Shown here: positions 35,739 through 45,521 of the stretch, piece after piece
Numbering within the stretch: the stretch's first letter is position 1
Layout of the letters: each line of letters begins with the position of its first letter
The notes under the pieces: model-generated
The model's database searches: none
The model's input: the letters and a program-made list of their open reading frames with translations, nothing else
Told to the model about the DNA's origin: nothing
Program-made: the position numbers and the translations under genes
Assembly: GCF_900141635.1 (NCBI RefSeq)
Contig: NZ_FSRH01000001.1
Span: 248,001-312,000 of the forward strand
Source: Peptoclostridium litorale DSM 5388
Lineage (GTDB): Bacteria; Bacillota; Clostridia; Peptostreptococcales; Peptostreptococcaceae
Reading direction: 5' to 3'
Length of the DNA stretch: 64,000 nucleotides

Positions 35739-35852
35739 GATTAAAAACGTTCCCCTTTCATTTGTTTTTTGCTAAAAACAATTATACCATAGCCGGAGGT
35801 GGGCGTGAAATAGACTTTGCTTTATATTTGCATTTTACAAAAGACCGTAATT

Positions 35853-37043
35853 CTAGCAATCATTAAGACAGTCTTTTATTACACCTGCAAGGATTTTGAC
35901 ACCTTCTTCAATCCTGTCCTCAGGAGTAGTTGTAAAATTCAGCCTGAAAGAACTTTTGCAGTCTGAGTTGGGATAAAATGACTCTCCTGGAACAAATGCC
36001 ACGTTCTTTTCTATTGCCTTATTGAAAAGCTCATTTGCATCTATATGCTCTGGAAGCTCAACCCATACAAACATTCCGCCTTCAGGCTCAACATATTTAG
36101 CTTCCTCAGGGAATTCCCTCTTCATTGTTTCTATCATAAGATTGCATTTTCTTCCGTATGCAGCTCTTATCTTCTCTATATGCCCTTCAAAGTCATAGCT
36201 TTCAAGGAATTCGCAGACCTGCATCTGCGCAAGCTGATTAGACTGAAGATCAACTCCCTGTTTTAGAAGTTCAACCTTTTCGATTATCTCCTTGTCTGCA
36301 CATATCCACGCAACCCTGAGCCCCGGACACAGCACCTTTGAGAAGGATCCTAGCGATATAACCTTTCCTTTTGTATCCATTGACTTTAGAGTAGGAACCT
36401 TTTCTCCCTTGAATCTAAGCTGTCCGTATGGATCGTCTTCTATTACCATTACATTGTATTTGTTTGCAAGCTCTACAAGCTTTCTGCATCTTTCCTCAGA
36501 CCATGTTTTTCCCGTAGGATTCTGGAAATTTGGTATGACGTATATCATCTTTGCCTTAGGATTTTCCTTAAGCGCCTTTTCAAGTTCTTCCATTATCATT
36601 CCGTTTTCGTCAACGTCAACGCCTACAAAACTACACTGGTAAGGCCTGAATGCATTTATAGCTCCAAGGTAGCTTGGGTTTTCAGTGATTATGACATCTC
36701 CCGGATCTATCATCATCATAGCGCAAAATGATATTCCCTGCTGAGAACCAGTAGTAACTATTATGTTCTCCGGCCTTGCTGATACGTTGTCTCTTTCTTG
36801 AAGCAGTTCAACTATTTTGTCTATAAGAGGTCCGTGCCCCTGAGTAGGTCCGTACTGAAGCGCCTGGGCTGGATTTTCCTTTAATATCTTGTCTGTAACT
36901 CCGTATATTTCGTCAAATGGGAACAGCGAAGGGTCTGGAAGCCCTGCCGCAAAAGATATTACGTCCTTCTTTTGAGCTATTATCTTTCCAACAGACCTAA
37001 TTGCCGATGCCTTTACCTCATTCATTCTGTTAGCAAATTTCAT
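35853..37043 (-). CDS. Fold-type I PLP aminotransferase (2-aminoadipate/branched-chain type)
   Basis: A 396-residue aminotransferase of the LysN/MocR-domain type without DNA-binding part. It has AAGLPDPSLFP, YGPTQGHGPL, NFQNPTGKTWS, EDDPYGQLRF and the PLP lysine in SLGSFSKVLCPGLRVAW. It should convert an amino acid to its 2-oxoacid, probably feeding VorDABC. GGAGGTGC precedes the ATG. A partial operator lies about 65 bases upstream. Leucine, valine, isoleucine, methionine or aminoadipate are all possible substrates. Confidence 0.85.
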   Translation of the reverse strand: MKFANRMNEVKASAIRSVGKIIAQKKDVISFAAGLPDPSLFPFDEIYGVTDKILKENPAQALQYGPTQGHGPLIDKIVELLQERDNVSARPENIIVTTGSQQGISFCAMMMIDPGDVIITENPSYLGAINAFRPYQCSFVGVDVDENGMIMEELEKALKENPKAKMIYVIPNFQNPTGKTWSEERCRKLVELANKYNVMVIEDDPYGQLRFKGEKVPTLKSMDTKGKVISLGSFSKVLCPGLRVAWICADKEIIEKVELLKQGVDLQSNQLAQMQVCEFLESYDFEGHIEKIRAAYGRKCNLMIETMKREFPEEAKYVEPEGGMFVWVELPEHIDANELFNKAIEKNVAFVPGESFYPNSDCKSSFRLNFTTTPEDRIEEGVKILAGVIKDCLNDC

Positions 37044-37104
37044 TGCATTGCACCTCCAAAGATATTTTTTATATCCAAACAGTCATATAAATACTAATTG
37101 CTAT

Positions 37105-37125
37105 TTTCAGAACACCGTTCCGTTC
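37105..37125 (-). promoter_or_regulatory. Partial copy of the fermentation operator
   Basis: GAAC-ACC-GTTC at 37110-37120 matches the palindromic core of the four full copies. The outer GTTC expected nine bases to the left is ATTG. A further GTTC follows at 37122-37125. It lies upstream of the aminotransferase gene. Confidence 0.5.
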
Positions 37126-37173
37126 AATAAGTGCGCTGCTATATTCAGTGTATTTTTAAAAGTTGTGCTCTAG

Positions 37174-38070
37174 TTATTCTCCACAGCTAAGGCATGCCAT
37201 CGCAATAGAGTTGAGCTTTATTTCAGCTGTATCGCTTCTTGAACCCATCATTATAGGATTTGTAGCCCCAAGTACTATTCCCGCCCATGTTGCATTGCAG
37301 TAATGCAGCCATGCCTTGCCAAGTACATTTCCAACCTCTATGAAAGGGCTGAAAAACAGGTCGACGTCTCCAGCAATCTGGCTGTCTATTCCCTTGTGCT
37401 TTGCTGCCTCACTGCTGCACGCAACGTCCATTGCTATAGGTCCTTCTATTATGCAGCTTGGAATTTCTCCTCTTTCGTGCATTTCCACAAGAGCTCTTGC
37501 ATCCGCCGTTGCCAAGATTTTAGGGTTTACCATTTCATTTGCCGCCAAAGCTGCAACTTTAGGCTTTTCAATTCCCATTGACTTTATCGCAAGCAGTGCA
37601 TTAGTAAGTATGTCCTTTTTCTGCTCAAGCGTCGGTGCAACGTTTATTCCACTGTCGCTGCAGAATGTTATCTTCTTTTGGCCTGGTATTTCATATGCCG
37701 CCATGTGACTCAAAAGACGACCACTTCTAAGACCTTCCTCTTTATTTAAGACAGCCTTCATAAACACGCTTGTATTTACAAAACCCTTCATGAGTATTTT
37801 CGCCTCTCCATTTTTAACAAGCAGAGTTGCCTTTCTCGCAGCTTCCACCTCGTCAGCTGCATCCACAACTTGAACATCATTCATTCCGAGTTCCTTCATA
37901 TAATCCCTTATCTCATCTTCTTTTCCCACAAGTACAGGGGTTATCAGTCCTATGTCGCTTGCCATCTTTACAGCTTCTATGACTTCACGATCATGCGCCG
38001 CCGCCACACTCACCTTGAAAGGTCCTCTTTGCTTTGCAACACTCAGTATATCTTCAAAATTTTTAAACAA
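37174..38070 (-). CDS. ptb: Phosphate butyryltransferase
   Basis: A 298-residue phosphotransacylase with MKGFVNTSVFMKAVL, FCSDSGINVAPTL and IEGPIAMDVACS, close to clostridial Ptb. It converts butyryl-, isobutyryl- or isovaleryl-CoA to the acyl phosphate. The TTG at 38070 has GGAAGG eight bases upstream; a GTG at 38079 is too close to that site. Unlike the classical ptb-buk operon, buk is 5 kb away, but both carry the same operator. Context suggests branched-chain acyl-CoA as substrate. Confidence 0.9.
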   Translation of the reverse strand: MFKNFEDILSVAKQRGPFKVSVAAAHDREVIEAVKMASDIGLITPVLVGKEDEIRDYMKELGMNDVQVVDAADEVEAARKATLLVKNGEAKILMKGFVNTSVFMKAVLNKEEGLRSGRLLSHMAAYEIPGQKKITFCSDSGINVAPTLEQKKDILTNALLAIKSMGIEKPKVAALAANEMVNPKILATADARALVEMHERGEIPSCIIEGPIAMDVACSSEAAKHKGIDSQIAGDVDLFFSPFIEVGNVLGKAWLHYCNATWAGIVLGATNPIMMGSRSDTAEIKLNSIAMACLSCGE

Positions 38071-38292
38071 TGGACACACCTTCCTTCGATTGTTGTTTTT
38101 GTATTGATAAGCTCATATTCAGATATCCTGCAAATTGACTGTCAGAATTCGAATATGAAGTCACAATCCGCCTTGTTCAAAATTCCATTTCGAAAATCGT
38201 TTTCCCACTGCCCATATAGGAGACTGTGCATGGATATTCTATCCAACACAGCATACATCGTTTCAAAATATCATATTGTTTCCAAGTAGATC

Positions 38293-38316
38293 GTTCTATT
38301 CGATAGAACATCGTTC
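38293..38316 (-). promoter_or_regulatory. Three-half-site operator upstream of ptb
   Basis: GTTC-TATTCGATA-GAAC-ATC-GTTC. The arrangement GTTC-N9-GAAC-N3-GTTC is identical to copies at 44507, 44711 and 47621. It begins 18 bases downstream of the promoter -10 box, where a bound protein would block initiation or early elongation. Confidence 0.75.
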
Positions 38317-38333
38317 CTTTATTTCTTGATTGT

Positions 38334-38362
38334 ATTTTACATCTTAATATTTTTCATGTCAA
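38334..38362 (-). promoter_or_regulatory. Sigma-A promoter of ptb
   Basis: The minus strand shows TTGACA (38357-38362), a 17-base spacer and TAAAAT (38334-38339). The rest of the intergenic region to 38553 is AT-rich and shows nothing else. Confidence 0.8.
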
Positions 38363-38553
38363 TACAATTTAAAGCCTTTTCTTAATTTTGAGAATTTTCA
38401 AATCTTCATAATTAAATCAAGAAATCACATGGTTAATATTTATACTAAACATTCAAATCCGTATATACTACACCTCAGCGGAATCAACATGCTCGAAACT
38501 TTTCATGCAGATTTAATGTGAATTTATGCAGCATACAATTCCATCTAATAATT

Positions 38554-39825
38554 TTATAGATACATTGCCACAAGATAAAAACTTGCCATGATTATGGATA
38601 TTATCATCATAGGAAAACCTATTTTAAGGTAATCTATGAAAGAGAGCTTGTAACTGCTCTTTTCAAGTATGCCTGCCACTATGACATTCGCAGAAGCTCC
38701 TATAAGACTTCCATTTCCTCCAAGGCATGCCCCGAGTGAAAGCGCCCACCAAAGAGGCGTAACGTCAAGCGTTGACATTGCAGCCATTTTACTTATAAGC
38801 GGAATCATTGTTGCCACAAAAGGTATATTGTCGAGAAATGATGAAATTATGGCAGATCCCCAAAGCATAAGTATGGCGGTGAGGAAAAAATTAGTCTCCG
38901 CAGTCTCTGTTATCTTTTCAGCCAGCATGTCTATAATGCCCACTTTTTCCAATCCTCCTATAAGTATGAAAAGAAATGCAAAGAAAAATATCGTTGGCCA
39001 CTCTATTTCATGCAGTACAATCTCTATGTTGGCCCCGCTCACAAGAAGCATTGTACTCGCACCTATAAGGGCTACAGATGCCGATTCAAGCCCGATTGTT
39101 TCGTGTATCGAAAAACCTACAAGTGTCAAAAACAGTATTGAAAGAGATTTTACAAGCAGGCTTTTCTCTTTTATGGCCTTTTTCTCGTCGAACATCAAAA
39201 GCTTTGATTTTAAATCCTCGTCCACCTCCACTTTTTTGCCGTATATGAATTTAAATATTATTATCGTAAAAAAAAGTATTATAAGGGCTATAGGCCCTGT
39301 ATTCAGCATAAAATCCATAAATCCAAGCCCCGATATGCTTCCTATCATTATGTTCGGAGGGTCTCCCACAAGGGTTCCCGTTCCACCTATATTCGAAGAT
39401 ATTATCTGTGGAACAAGAAACGGAAGGGGATTCACCTCAAGAGTCTCCGTTATTACAAGTGTCACAGGCGCTATTAGAAGCACTGTCGTAACGTTGTCCA
39501 AAAACGCCGAAAGCACCGCTGTTACAATACAGAGAAACATTATTATCCTCCACGGATCTCCCTTTGCCAACTTGGCAGTCTTTATGGCTATATACTGGAA
39601 TACCCCCGTTGTCTTGAGTATGTTTACTATTGTCATCATTCCTATTAGAAGACCTATTGTATTGAAGTCTATAAAGAGGAGAGCTTCCTCCTGCGACATT
39701 ATTCCAAGCAGTATGAGCATTGTAGCCCCAAAAAAGGATATTATTGTCCTATCTATCTTTTCAGATATTATGAATACATACGTTGCTATGAATATTGCCA
39801 AAACTATTGCAGTTTGAGAAAACAT
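38554..39825 (-). CDS. ArsB/NhaD-superfamily ion or acid permease
   Basis: A 423-residue membrane protein with about eleven hydrophobic segments and the family motifs FLDNVTTVLLIAPVTL, GGTGTLVGDPPNIMIGS and the repeat-related SSFLDNIPFVATMIPL and GGNGSLIGASANV. Relatives move arsenite, citrate, Na+/H+ or dicarboxylates; the substrate here is not clear. AGGAG lies 13 bases before the ATG, a rather long spacing. No fermentation operator was found upstream. Confidence 0.8.
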   Translation of the reverse strand: MFSQTAIVLAIFIATYVFIISEKIDRTIISFFGATMLILLGIMSQEEALLFIDFNTIGLLIGMMTIVNILKTTGVFQYIAIKTAKLAKGDPWRIIMFLCIVTAVLSAFLDNVTTVLLIAPVTLVITETLEVNPLPFLVPQIISSNIGGTGTLVGDPPNIMIGSISGLGFMDFMLNTGPIALIILFFTIIIFKFIYGKKVEVDEDLKSKLLMFDEKKAIKEKSLLVKSLSILFLTLVGFSIHETIGLESASVALIGASTMLLVSGANIEIVLHEIEWPTIFFFAFLFILIGGLEKVGIIDMLAEKITETAETNFFLTAILMLWGSAIISSFLDNIPFVATMIPLISKMAAMSTLDVTPLWWALSLGACLGGNGSLIGASANVIVAGILEKSSYKLSFIDYLKIGFPMMIISIIMASFYLVAMYL

Positions 39826-39982
39826 GGTGATATATCAACTCCTATATTTATTTTGCTTGCTTTCTAAAGTTTTATGGGATACTTTCCAAGCGGCAGGCTG
39901 TATGGTATTTATAGTTTTAATGTAGCTTTTACTCCATTCGATGTTCTTATTATTGATTTTTTTATAACTGTTGCAATGTCTA

Positions 39983-41931
39983 TTATATTTTAAATTTTGA
40001 TATAGCCTGCTGAAGCTCCTGCGAAAGCTTCGACAGGCTTTCACTTGCATCCGCTATTTCCTGTATTGATGCCGACTGTTCTTCAGTGGATGCAGATGCC
40101 TCCTGGGCTCCTGCCGCATTCTCCTCCGCTATTTGCGACAATGACTTTACTATACCCAGTATGTGCATTTTTTTGTCATCCATAATCTCCACTGATGCAT
40201 TCATTTTGGCAATACTCTCTGCCGCATAGCCTATGGCCTGTGATATTTCCCTGTATTTGCCGCCGGTTTCATCCACACTCTGTGACTGCTTTTGTATAAG
40301 ACTTCCCACCGCTGTCATCTTTTCAACTGCACTGTTTGCATTTTTAGCTAGTTCGCTTACTATAGAGTCAATCTCCTTTGTAGAACACGTAGACTGCTCT
40401 GCAAGATTTCTTATTTCATCTGCCACTACCGCAAAACCTCTTCCGCTCTTTCCCGCTCTTGCCGCCTCAATTGCTGCATTCAATGCCAAAAGATTTGTCT
40501 GTTCTGCAATAGATGCAATCACATCGCTTGCACTTCCTATCTTTTTAGAGCTTTCATTTGTTCTTACTATCATGCCAAATATGTCCTTTACCGCCTCCTG
40601 GCTTTGAACCGTCTTTTCCATAAGACCGTCAATAATAAGCATACCTTCCTCAATAAGATTGGCCACACGCTTTGAGGCACCGCTTACACCTTCCACGAGT
40701 TCATGGTTTTCTTTCATGGCGCTTTCAAGTTCTCCAATTTTTTCTGAACCCGTCTCAGTATTTCGCGCCTGCATATTTGCCGATCTTGCCAGTTCTTCAA
40801 TTGTCTTTGCCACTTCTTCAGAACCAAGTGCAGATTGATCTGATATCGCAGTCAGCTCTTCCGATGATGCCGCAACCTGGTCTGACGCATCCGATACATT
40901 CCCTATAAGCTCCCTGAAGTTCGTCTGCATTTTAATAAGAGAATCCGCCATATCCCCTGCCTCGTCTTTTTTGCCAATATACCTGTTTATATTGTGTTTC
41001 TCATCAATTGTAAGGTCATAATCCGAAAATCTGTGTACTATATCCGATATAGATGCCATTGACCTAACTGCATAGCATATAGAATTTATATGCATCCTGC
41101 CCCAGATCTTCTGAAAAGCCCAGATCTCTTTTAACCTCTCCTATCTTGATCTTTTCCAACTGCTTCAATCCCGATTCGCCTTCAAGTTCCGCATCAACTT
41201 TGTCCAGTTTGTATTCACCCGGATGTGCGAGCACTATGCCGTTGCTGTTTACAAGTTTTCCAAATCCGTTTTCAAACAGCTTCACATTTGAGTTTATGAG
41301 CGTCAATTGCTCCAGTGAAATATCTATGCCGGCAACCCCTAGAAATTCGCTGTCAATAATAATGGGCTCTGCAAAGGTCACTGTAGTAACACTCTTGCCG
41401 TCCAGTGTGTATGTGGCCGGGTCTGTTAGGAAACTGTTTTTTGTCCTTTTGGGCACCACATAATATGGATTTTCCTCATACTCCTCGCAGAGCTCAAATA
41501 TCAGCTTGTTGCTGCTTTTACCCCAGCACGGCACGAACCTGCCGCTATCATTTCCCCCAAGAGCATTTATATACTGCTCATCCATCCCGTCGAATGCATT
41601 CGACTCATATGCTATCCAGGTATACATAGTTTGGATTGTTCTCAAGAACCTCCCTGAGCATTTCTATGACTACAGCCCTGTCGGTGCCTCTGCTTTTTTT
41701 CATGTTTACGAGTATGTCTTTAATGTCCTTTACATCGTTTTCGGCATCCTCTAAAACGGCCTGCATTTCCCCTGCAATAGTTTCAGTTTTCAAGCCTATG
41801 TTTTCAAGACTGACTTTTTTGATTTTTGAATAGGATGTTATAAAGAAACTGCTCATTACAACTCCTATCACCAGCATTACTATTCCCAAATTCAAAAATA
41901 TAAGCCTGATCTTCAGTTTCATGATTCTCAC
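39983..41931 (-). pseudogene. Broken methyl-accepting chemotaxis protein gene
   Basis: Three frames together make a chemoreceptor. The first (41931 to about 41620) encodes the signal anchor and start of a Cache domain, to NPNYVY. The second (about 41625 to 41064) continues with TWIAYESNAFDGMDE, which fits directly, so about two bases are missing. The third (from about 41095 to 39983) holds the end of HAMP (SDYDLTIDE) and an intact signalling domain ([20 protein letters not shown]). The end of Cache, the second membrane helix and the start of HAMP are missing. Confidence 0.8.
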
Positions 41932-41973
41932 GCTCCAAGCACAAAATAAAATATAAACTTGCCTAAATACGGC

Positions 41974-42018
41974 ATATACCTTCAGTCAGGCGAACAATCT
42001 GCTTAACTGAAGGTATAT
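41974..42018 (-). terminator. Hairpin after the MFS gene
   Basis: ATATACCTTCAGT (41974-41986) and ACTGAAGGTATAT (42006-42018) form a perfect 13-pair stem. It starts 12 bases after the MFS stop codon; the tail is not a strong U-tract. Confidence 0.6.
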
Positions 42019-42029
42019 TAATGAAGTAC

Positions 42030-43316
42030 TTATGCGTCTAGTTTAGTTTCTGTTTCCAATGTATCCTTTGCTGCAAATTTCTTTTTATTTTTGAGTACAA
42101 GCGTAGCCGCTATGGCTCCTATTGCAAGCACTGCTATCTGGTACGTAAACATGTATGTGTATCCCGTGTTCTGGTAAGTGTCGAGCCAGTGTCCGTAAAG
42201 CACGAACTGGAACAGGTCTGGCGAGAATCCTATCGCCGCCGCGATTCCTATAGTAGTAGCCGTATACTCCCTTGGAACATTCAGCTCAGATATTACCGCG
42301 TAGTAGCATCCTCTTGCCATAAATACTGTAAGTGCCATTGTAAGAGTAAGCGCTATAAGCACAAACACCGGTGTGTCGTGGCTAAGGTTCAGCAGTGTTA
42401 TAAGCGCCAGCATTCCGAAGAGGTTTACTCCAAGCAGAACCTTCGATGGTGATTTTATCTTGTCAGCCAGCGTTCCTCCTATAGGAGCTCCCACAAGTGT
42501 CATTACATAAGTCCTTATTATTGCAACCCAGCCCGCAAACGCCACGCTGGCGCCAAGAACATTCGTAAAGTACGGAGTGAAATAAGTCATTGTTGTCAGG
42601 TAAGAATATATTGAGAATATCGAAAAAGCTATAAGCCATGTCGCAGGGCTCTTTAGTATCATCAGGTAGCCGGCTATTCCCATCTTCGCCTTTGGCTCTT
42701 CTTTCTTTTTAGCATTTTCATTGACAGGCTTCTTGGTGGGATCGTCCAGTATAAACCATGCTGGAATCGCAAGAAGACATGAAAGCACGCTCAGTCCGAA
42801 TATCGCCGCCTTAAGTCCGCCAGTTCCCTCAAGGAACCTTGCAAACAGGAACATCATTATAGCATTGAATATTATGTTCCACAATCCTATTGACGACTCG
42901 TTCAATCCGAAAATTTTTCCCTGTTCTTCGTCGCCTCCAAGGCTCCTGACTATCTTGATATGCGCAGGGTAGTTCATAAGAAGACTCGATATTGCAAATC
43001 CAACCCACATTACCATTGCAAATGAATATGTAGGATTCATTACAAACAGGAATCCGCATATACCGTTCGCAACCACCGAACCGACATAAAGCTTCTTGTA
43101 GTTGAATCTGTCAGCAAACCAGCCGCCTATCGCCGTTCCGTATATGTTTCCGAAACCGTATATGGTTATAAGCAGTCCCAGCTGTACATTCGTAGCTCCA
43201 AGCATCTCCTGAAACGGATCATAAAATACATACTGGATAAACGGTATAAGATATACTATTGACCAGCATGCACCAAGTACCAAAAGATTCAATAAGACCT
43301 TCGTTTTTTTATTCAT
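42030..43316 (-). CDS. MFS transporter next to butyrate kinase
   Basis: A 428-residue transporter with twelve predicted membrane segments. The loop motif GGWFADRFNYKKLYVGS lies near residue 63 and the second-half equivalent GGTLADKIKSPSKVLLG near residue 285. It resembles organophosphate/oxalate-formate type carriers, but the substrate is unknown. It follows buk by 66 bases on the same strand and so may share its operator-controlled promoter. An amino acid or fatty-acid carrier would fit the context. Confidence 0.82.
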   Translation of the reverse strand: MNKKTKVLLNLLVLGACWSIVYLIPFIQYVFYDPFQEMLGATNVQLGLLITIYGFGNIYGTAIGGWFADRFNYKKLYVGSVVANGICGFLFVMNPTYSFAMVMWVGFAISSLLMNYPAHIKIVRSLGGDEEQGKIFGLNESSIGLWNIIFNAIMMFLFARFLEGTGGLKAAIFGLSVLSCLLAIPAWFILDDPTKKPVNENAKKKEEPKAKMGIAGYLMILKSPATWLIAFSIFSIYSYLTTMTYFTPYFTNVLGASVAFAGWVAIIRTYVMTLVGAPIGGTLADKIKSPSKVLLGVNLFGMLALITLLNLSHDTPVFVLIALTLTMALTVFMARGCYYAVISELNVPREYTATTIGIAAAIGFSPDLFQFVLYGHWLDTYQNTGYTYMFTYQIAVLAIGAIAATLVLKNKKKFAAKDTLETETKLDA

Positions 43317-43382
43317 ACTTTTCCCTCCAAATTAAATTTTTATCGTAAACCCTATCGGATTTTCAAACAACCCCGGCAATTC

Positions 43383-44444
43383 TTACGGATAAATCATAGC
43401 CTCTTCCTGTCCAGTCAGAACTCTTTTTGCTCCAAGCATAAGCGCCTCCATCTCCTTTTCTCCCGGAACAACTTCAACTGGAGCTATGAAACTCACTTTC
43501 TTTTTAAGCATTTCAACTATTTCGTTTGAGTATGCTATACCGCCCGTGATTATGACCCTGTCCACATTTCCATCAAGAGCGGCCGCATATGCTCCTATTT
43601 CCTTGACAGTCTGAAGAACGAATGCATCTATTACCGTAACCGCCTTTTTGTCTCCGGCATTATACATGTCAACTATATCGGCAACATCCTTGGTTCCAAG
43701 ATATGCGTACATTCCGCCCACGCTGCTTACCTTTGAGACCATTTCCTTTTTAGTGTATTTTCCAGAGTAGCAAAGCTCTATTAGCGGATATGCCGGAAGA
43801 CCTCCGCTTCTTTCAGGTGAAAACGGTCCGTCAACCCTTCCGCCTCCTCCGTCTATCATATTGCCCTTTCTGTGAGCCGCTATGGATATTCCAGATCCGA
43901 GATGTGCCACTACAAAGTTAAGCTCTTCGTAGCTTTTGCCAATCTTTCCAGCAGTCTCCCTTGCCACGGCCTTTTGGTTTAGCGAATGCAGCCAGCTGGC
44001 CTTGTCTATGTCTTTAATTCCTGTGAGTCTTGACTCTGGAAGGAACTCGTCTACTGAAACCGGGTCAACCACGAATGAAGGAACTCCAATACCTTCTGCT
44101 ATGGACTTTGCAAGAACACATCCCAGATTCGATGCATGCTCTCCGTTTATGGCATTTCTCACATCGTCTATCATGGAATCGTTCACCCTGTATGTTCCCC
44201 CCTGTATAGGCTTTAAAAGCCCTCCTCTTCCGACAACTGCTGAAAGTGACTTTATGTCTATGCCCTCGTTTTCAAGAGAATCTGTAACAAGTTTCATTCT
44301 GTATTCATATTCATCAAATACAGCCTTAAAAGGCTCAAGATCCTGCGCCGTATGCACTATGGATTTTTTCATTAAAAGCAAATTGTCTTCGTATACGGCA
44401 ATCTTTGTTGATGTGCCTCCCGGGTTAATCGCAAGTATTCTCAT
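43383..44444 (-). CDS. buk: Butyrate kinase
   Basis: A 353-residue acetokinase-family enzyme with MRILAINPGGTSTKIAVYED at the start, VVAHLGSGISIAAH and ITGGIAYSNEIVEML. It makes ATP from butyryl, isobutyryl or isovaleryl phosphate. The ATG at 44444 follows GAGGAGG; a longer frame to 44525 would run through the operator and is not favoured. The leader from the upstream promoter is about 300 bases and contains a second operator copy. Confidence 0.93.
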   Translation of the reverse strand: MRILAINPGGTSTKIAVYEDNLLLMKKSIVHTAQDLEPFKAVFDEYEYRMKLVTDSLENEGIDIKSLSAVVGRGGLLKPIQGGTYRVNDSMIDDVRNAINGEHASNLGCVLAKSIAEGIGVPSFVVDPVSVDEFLPESRLTGIKDIDKASWLHSLNQKAVARETAGKIGKSYEELNFVVAHLGSGISIAAHRKGNMIDGGGGRVDGPFSPERSGGLPAYPLIELCYSGKYTKKEMVSKVSSVGGMYAYLGTKDVADIVDMYNAGDKKAVTVIDAFVLQTVKEIGAYAAALDGNVDRVIITGGIAYSNEIVEMLKKKVSFIAPVEVVPGEKEMEALMLGAKRVLTGQEEAMIYP

Positions 44445-44506
44445 GTCATCCTCCTCGAAATCTTTTGAATTATATGTTAAGTTTTGAGTTTTCAAATTTT
44501 CCACTC

Positions 44507-44530
44507 GTTCGTCCAAGCGGAACAACGTTC
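44507..44530 (-). promoter_or_regulatory. Three-half-site operator in the buk leader
   Basis: GTTC-GTCCAAGCG-GAAC-AAC-GTTC, 63 bases before the buk start. A clear sigma-A promoter with the same spacing was not found for this copy, so it may be a second roadblock on the long leader. Confidence 0.7.
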
Positions 44531-44710
44531 TATTTTCTTAGCAAAAATATAGAATATAATTCATTTGTCGGCTTTTAATCTTTTGAAAATGTTTTCCTGA
44601 CTTCCAAAACCGTACTGCCGCAAACCGACTTCCATACCAAGAAATTTATTTTAGAAAAAAGGTGACTTTTCAGAATCGAATCTCTACAATGGCATTTGAT
44701 AGATCAATTC

Positions 44711-44734
44711 GTTCCTTTCTTCAGAACATCGTTC
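44711..44734 (-). promoter_or_regulatory. Three-half-site operator at the buk promoter
   Basis: GTTC-CTTTCTTCA-GAAC-ATC-GTTC, starting 19 bases downstream of the -10 box of the 44753-44781 promoter, the same geometry as at ptb and vor. Confidence 0.75.
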
Positions 44735-44752
44735 CTTATTTTTCTTGATAAT

Positions 44753-44781
44753 ATTCTACAACTTTATATTTTCAATGTCAA
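44753..44781 (-). promoter_or_regulatory. Sigma-A promoter of buk
   Basis: The minus strand has TTGACA (44776-44781), a 17-base spacer and TAGAAT (44753-44758). The transcript would start near 44746, giving an untranslated leader of about 300 bases in which no riboswitch class was recognised. Confidence 0.78.
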
Positions 44782-44882
44782 TATAATTTTTTCTATTTTC
44801 TTAAGAATTAGAATTTTCAACCTTTTCTGCATATTTATCCTGTGTTTTTATGCTTTTTTCATTATAATGTACACTCATATTC

Positions 44883-44952
44883 AAACCATAAAAGCTCCTT
44901 GCCAGTTTCAAGCGGATCTTTTGTTTTTACTGGACAGGAGCTTTTATGGTTT
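44883..44952 (-). terminator. Terminator of the vor operon
   Basis: AAACCATAAAAGCTCCTTGCCAGT and ACTGGACAGGAGCTTTTATGGTTT form a stem of over 20 pairs with one two-base interruption. It lies 30 bases after the vorC stop. The tail contains TTT only, so efficiency is uncertain. Confidence 0.65.
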
Positions 44953-44982
44953 AGTTATATAGACATACTTCTTCTTATATTC

Positions 44983-45519
44983 TTATAGAAAATTATATCC
45001 TGCTTTGAACGCTTTTGTGTTTATCTCTTCGAATTTCTCTTTTCCTTTTTTCCTGAACATGTCGTTCATTCCATTTATCGCCTCTTTTTCTGTAAAGTCA
45101 CCCGTAACCTTTACTATTGCGCCCGCCATTATTATGTTGGCACCCTTAGCATGGTTTATTTCATTGGCCATGCCTGAACATGGAACCTTCACTATGTTCA
45201 CATCGTCCCTTACATTCAAGTCGCATGTTACAAGGTCACTGTTCACTATTACAGTCCCTCCAGGCTTTACCATGTTTATGAATTTATTGAAAGAAGGCAC
45301 GTTCATGGCAAGAAGCACGTCAGGTTCTTCCTGCGACGGGTTGTATATGTCTCCGTCTCCATACTTAACTGTACAGTTGGCTGTTCCGCCTCTCATGGCA
45401 GATCCATATGATGGTATCCATGTGGCATTAGCGCCTTTGTGAACCGCTATTTGTGAAATTAAAAGTCCTGATGTAAGCACACCCTGTCCGCCGAATCCTG
45501 CAAATACGATTTCTTTCAT
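44983..45519 (-). CDS. vorC: 2-oxoacid:ferredoxin oxidoreductase gamma subunit
   Basis: A 178-residue gamma subunit with FAGFGGQGVLTSGLL at the N-terminus and SYGSAMRGGTANC, the family hallmarks. It forms part of the CoA-binding and electron-transfer assembly. It is the last gene of vorDABC. The complex decarboxylates a 2-oxoacid to acyl-CoA with reduction of ferredoxin. Confidence 0.88.
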   Translation of the reverse strand: MKEIVFAGFGGQGVLTSGLLISQIAVHKGANATWIPSYGSAMRGGTANCTVKYGDGDIYNPSQEEPDVLLAMNVPSFNKFINMVKPGGTVIVNSDLVTCDLNVRDDVNIVKVPCSGMANEINHAKGANIIMAGAIVKVTGDFTEKEAINGMNDMFRKKGKEKFEEINTKAFKAGYNFL

Positions 45520-45521
45520 GA

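Noticed and set aside
38669-39817. A 382-codon open frame antisense to the ArsB/NhaD-type permease gene
   Set aside because: The sense strand has clear transporter motifs and a start codon; the antisense frame has no recognisable features.
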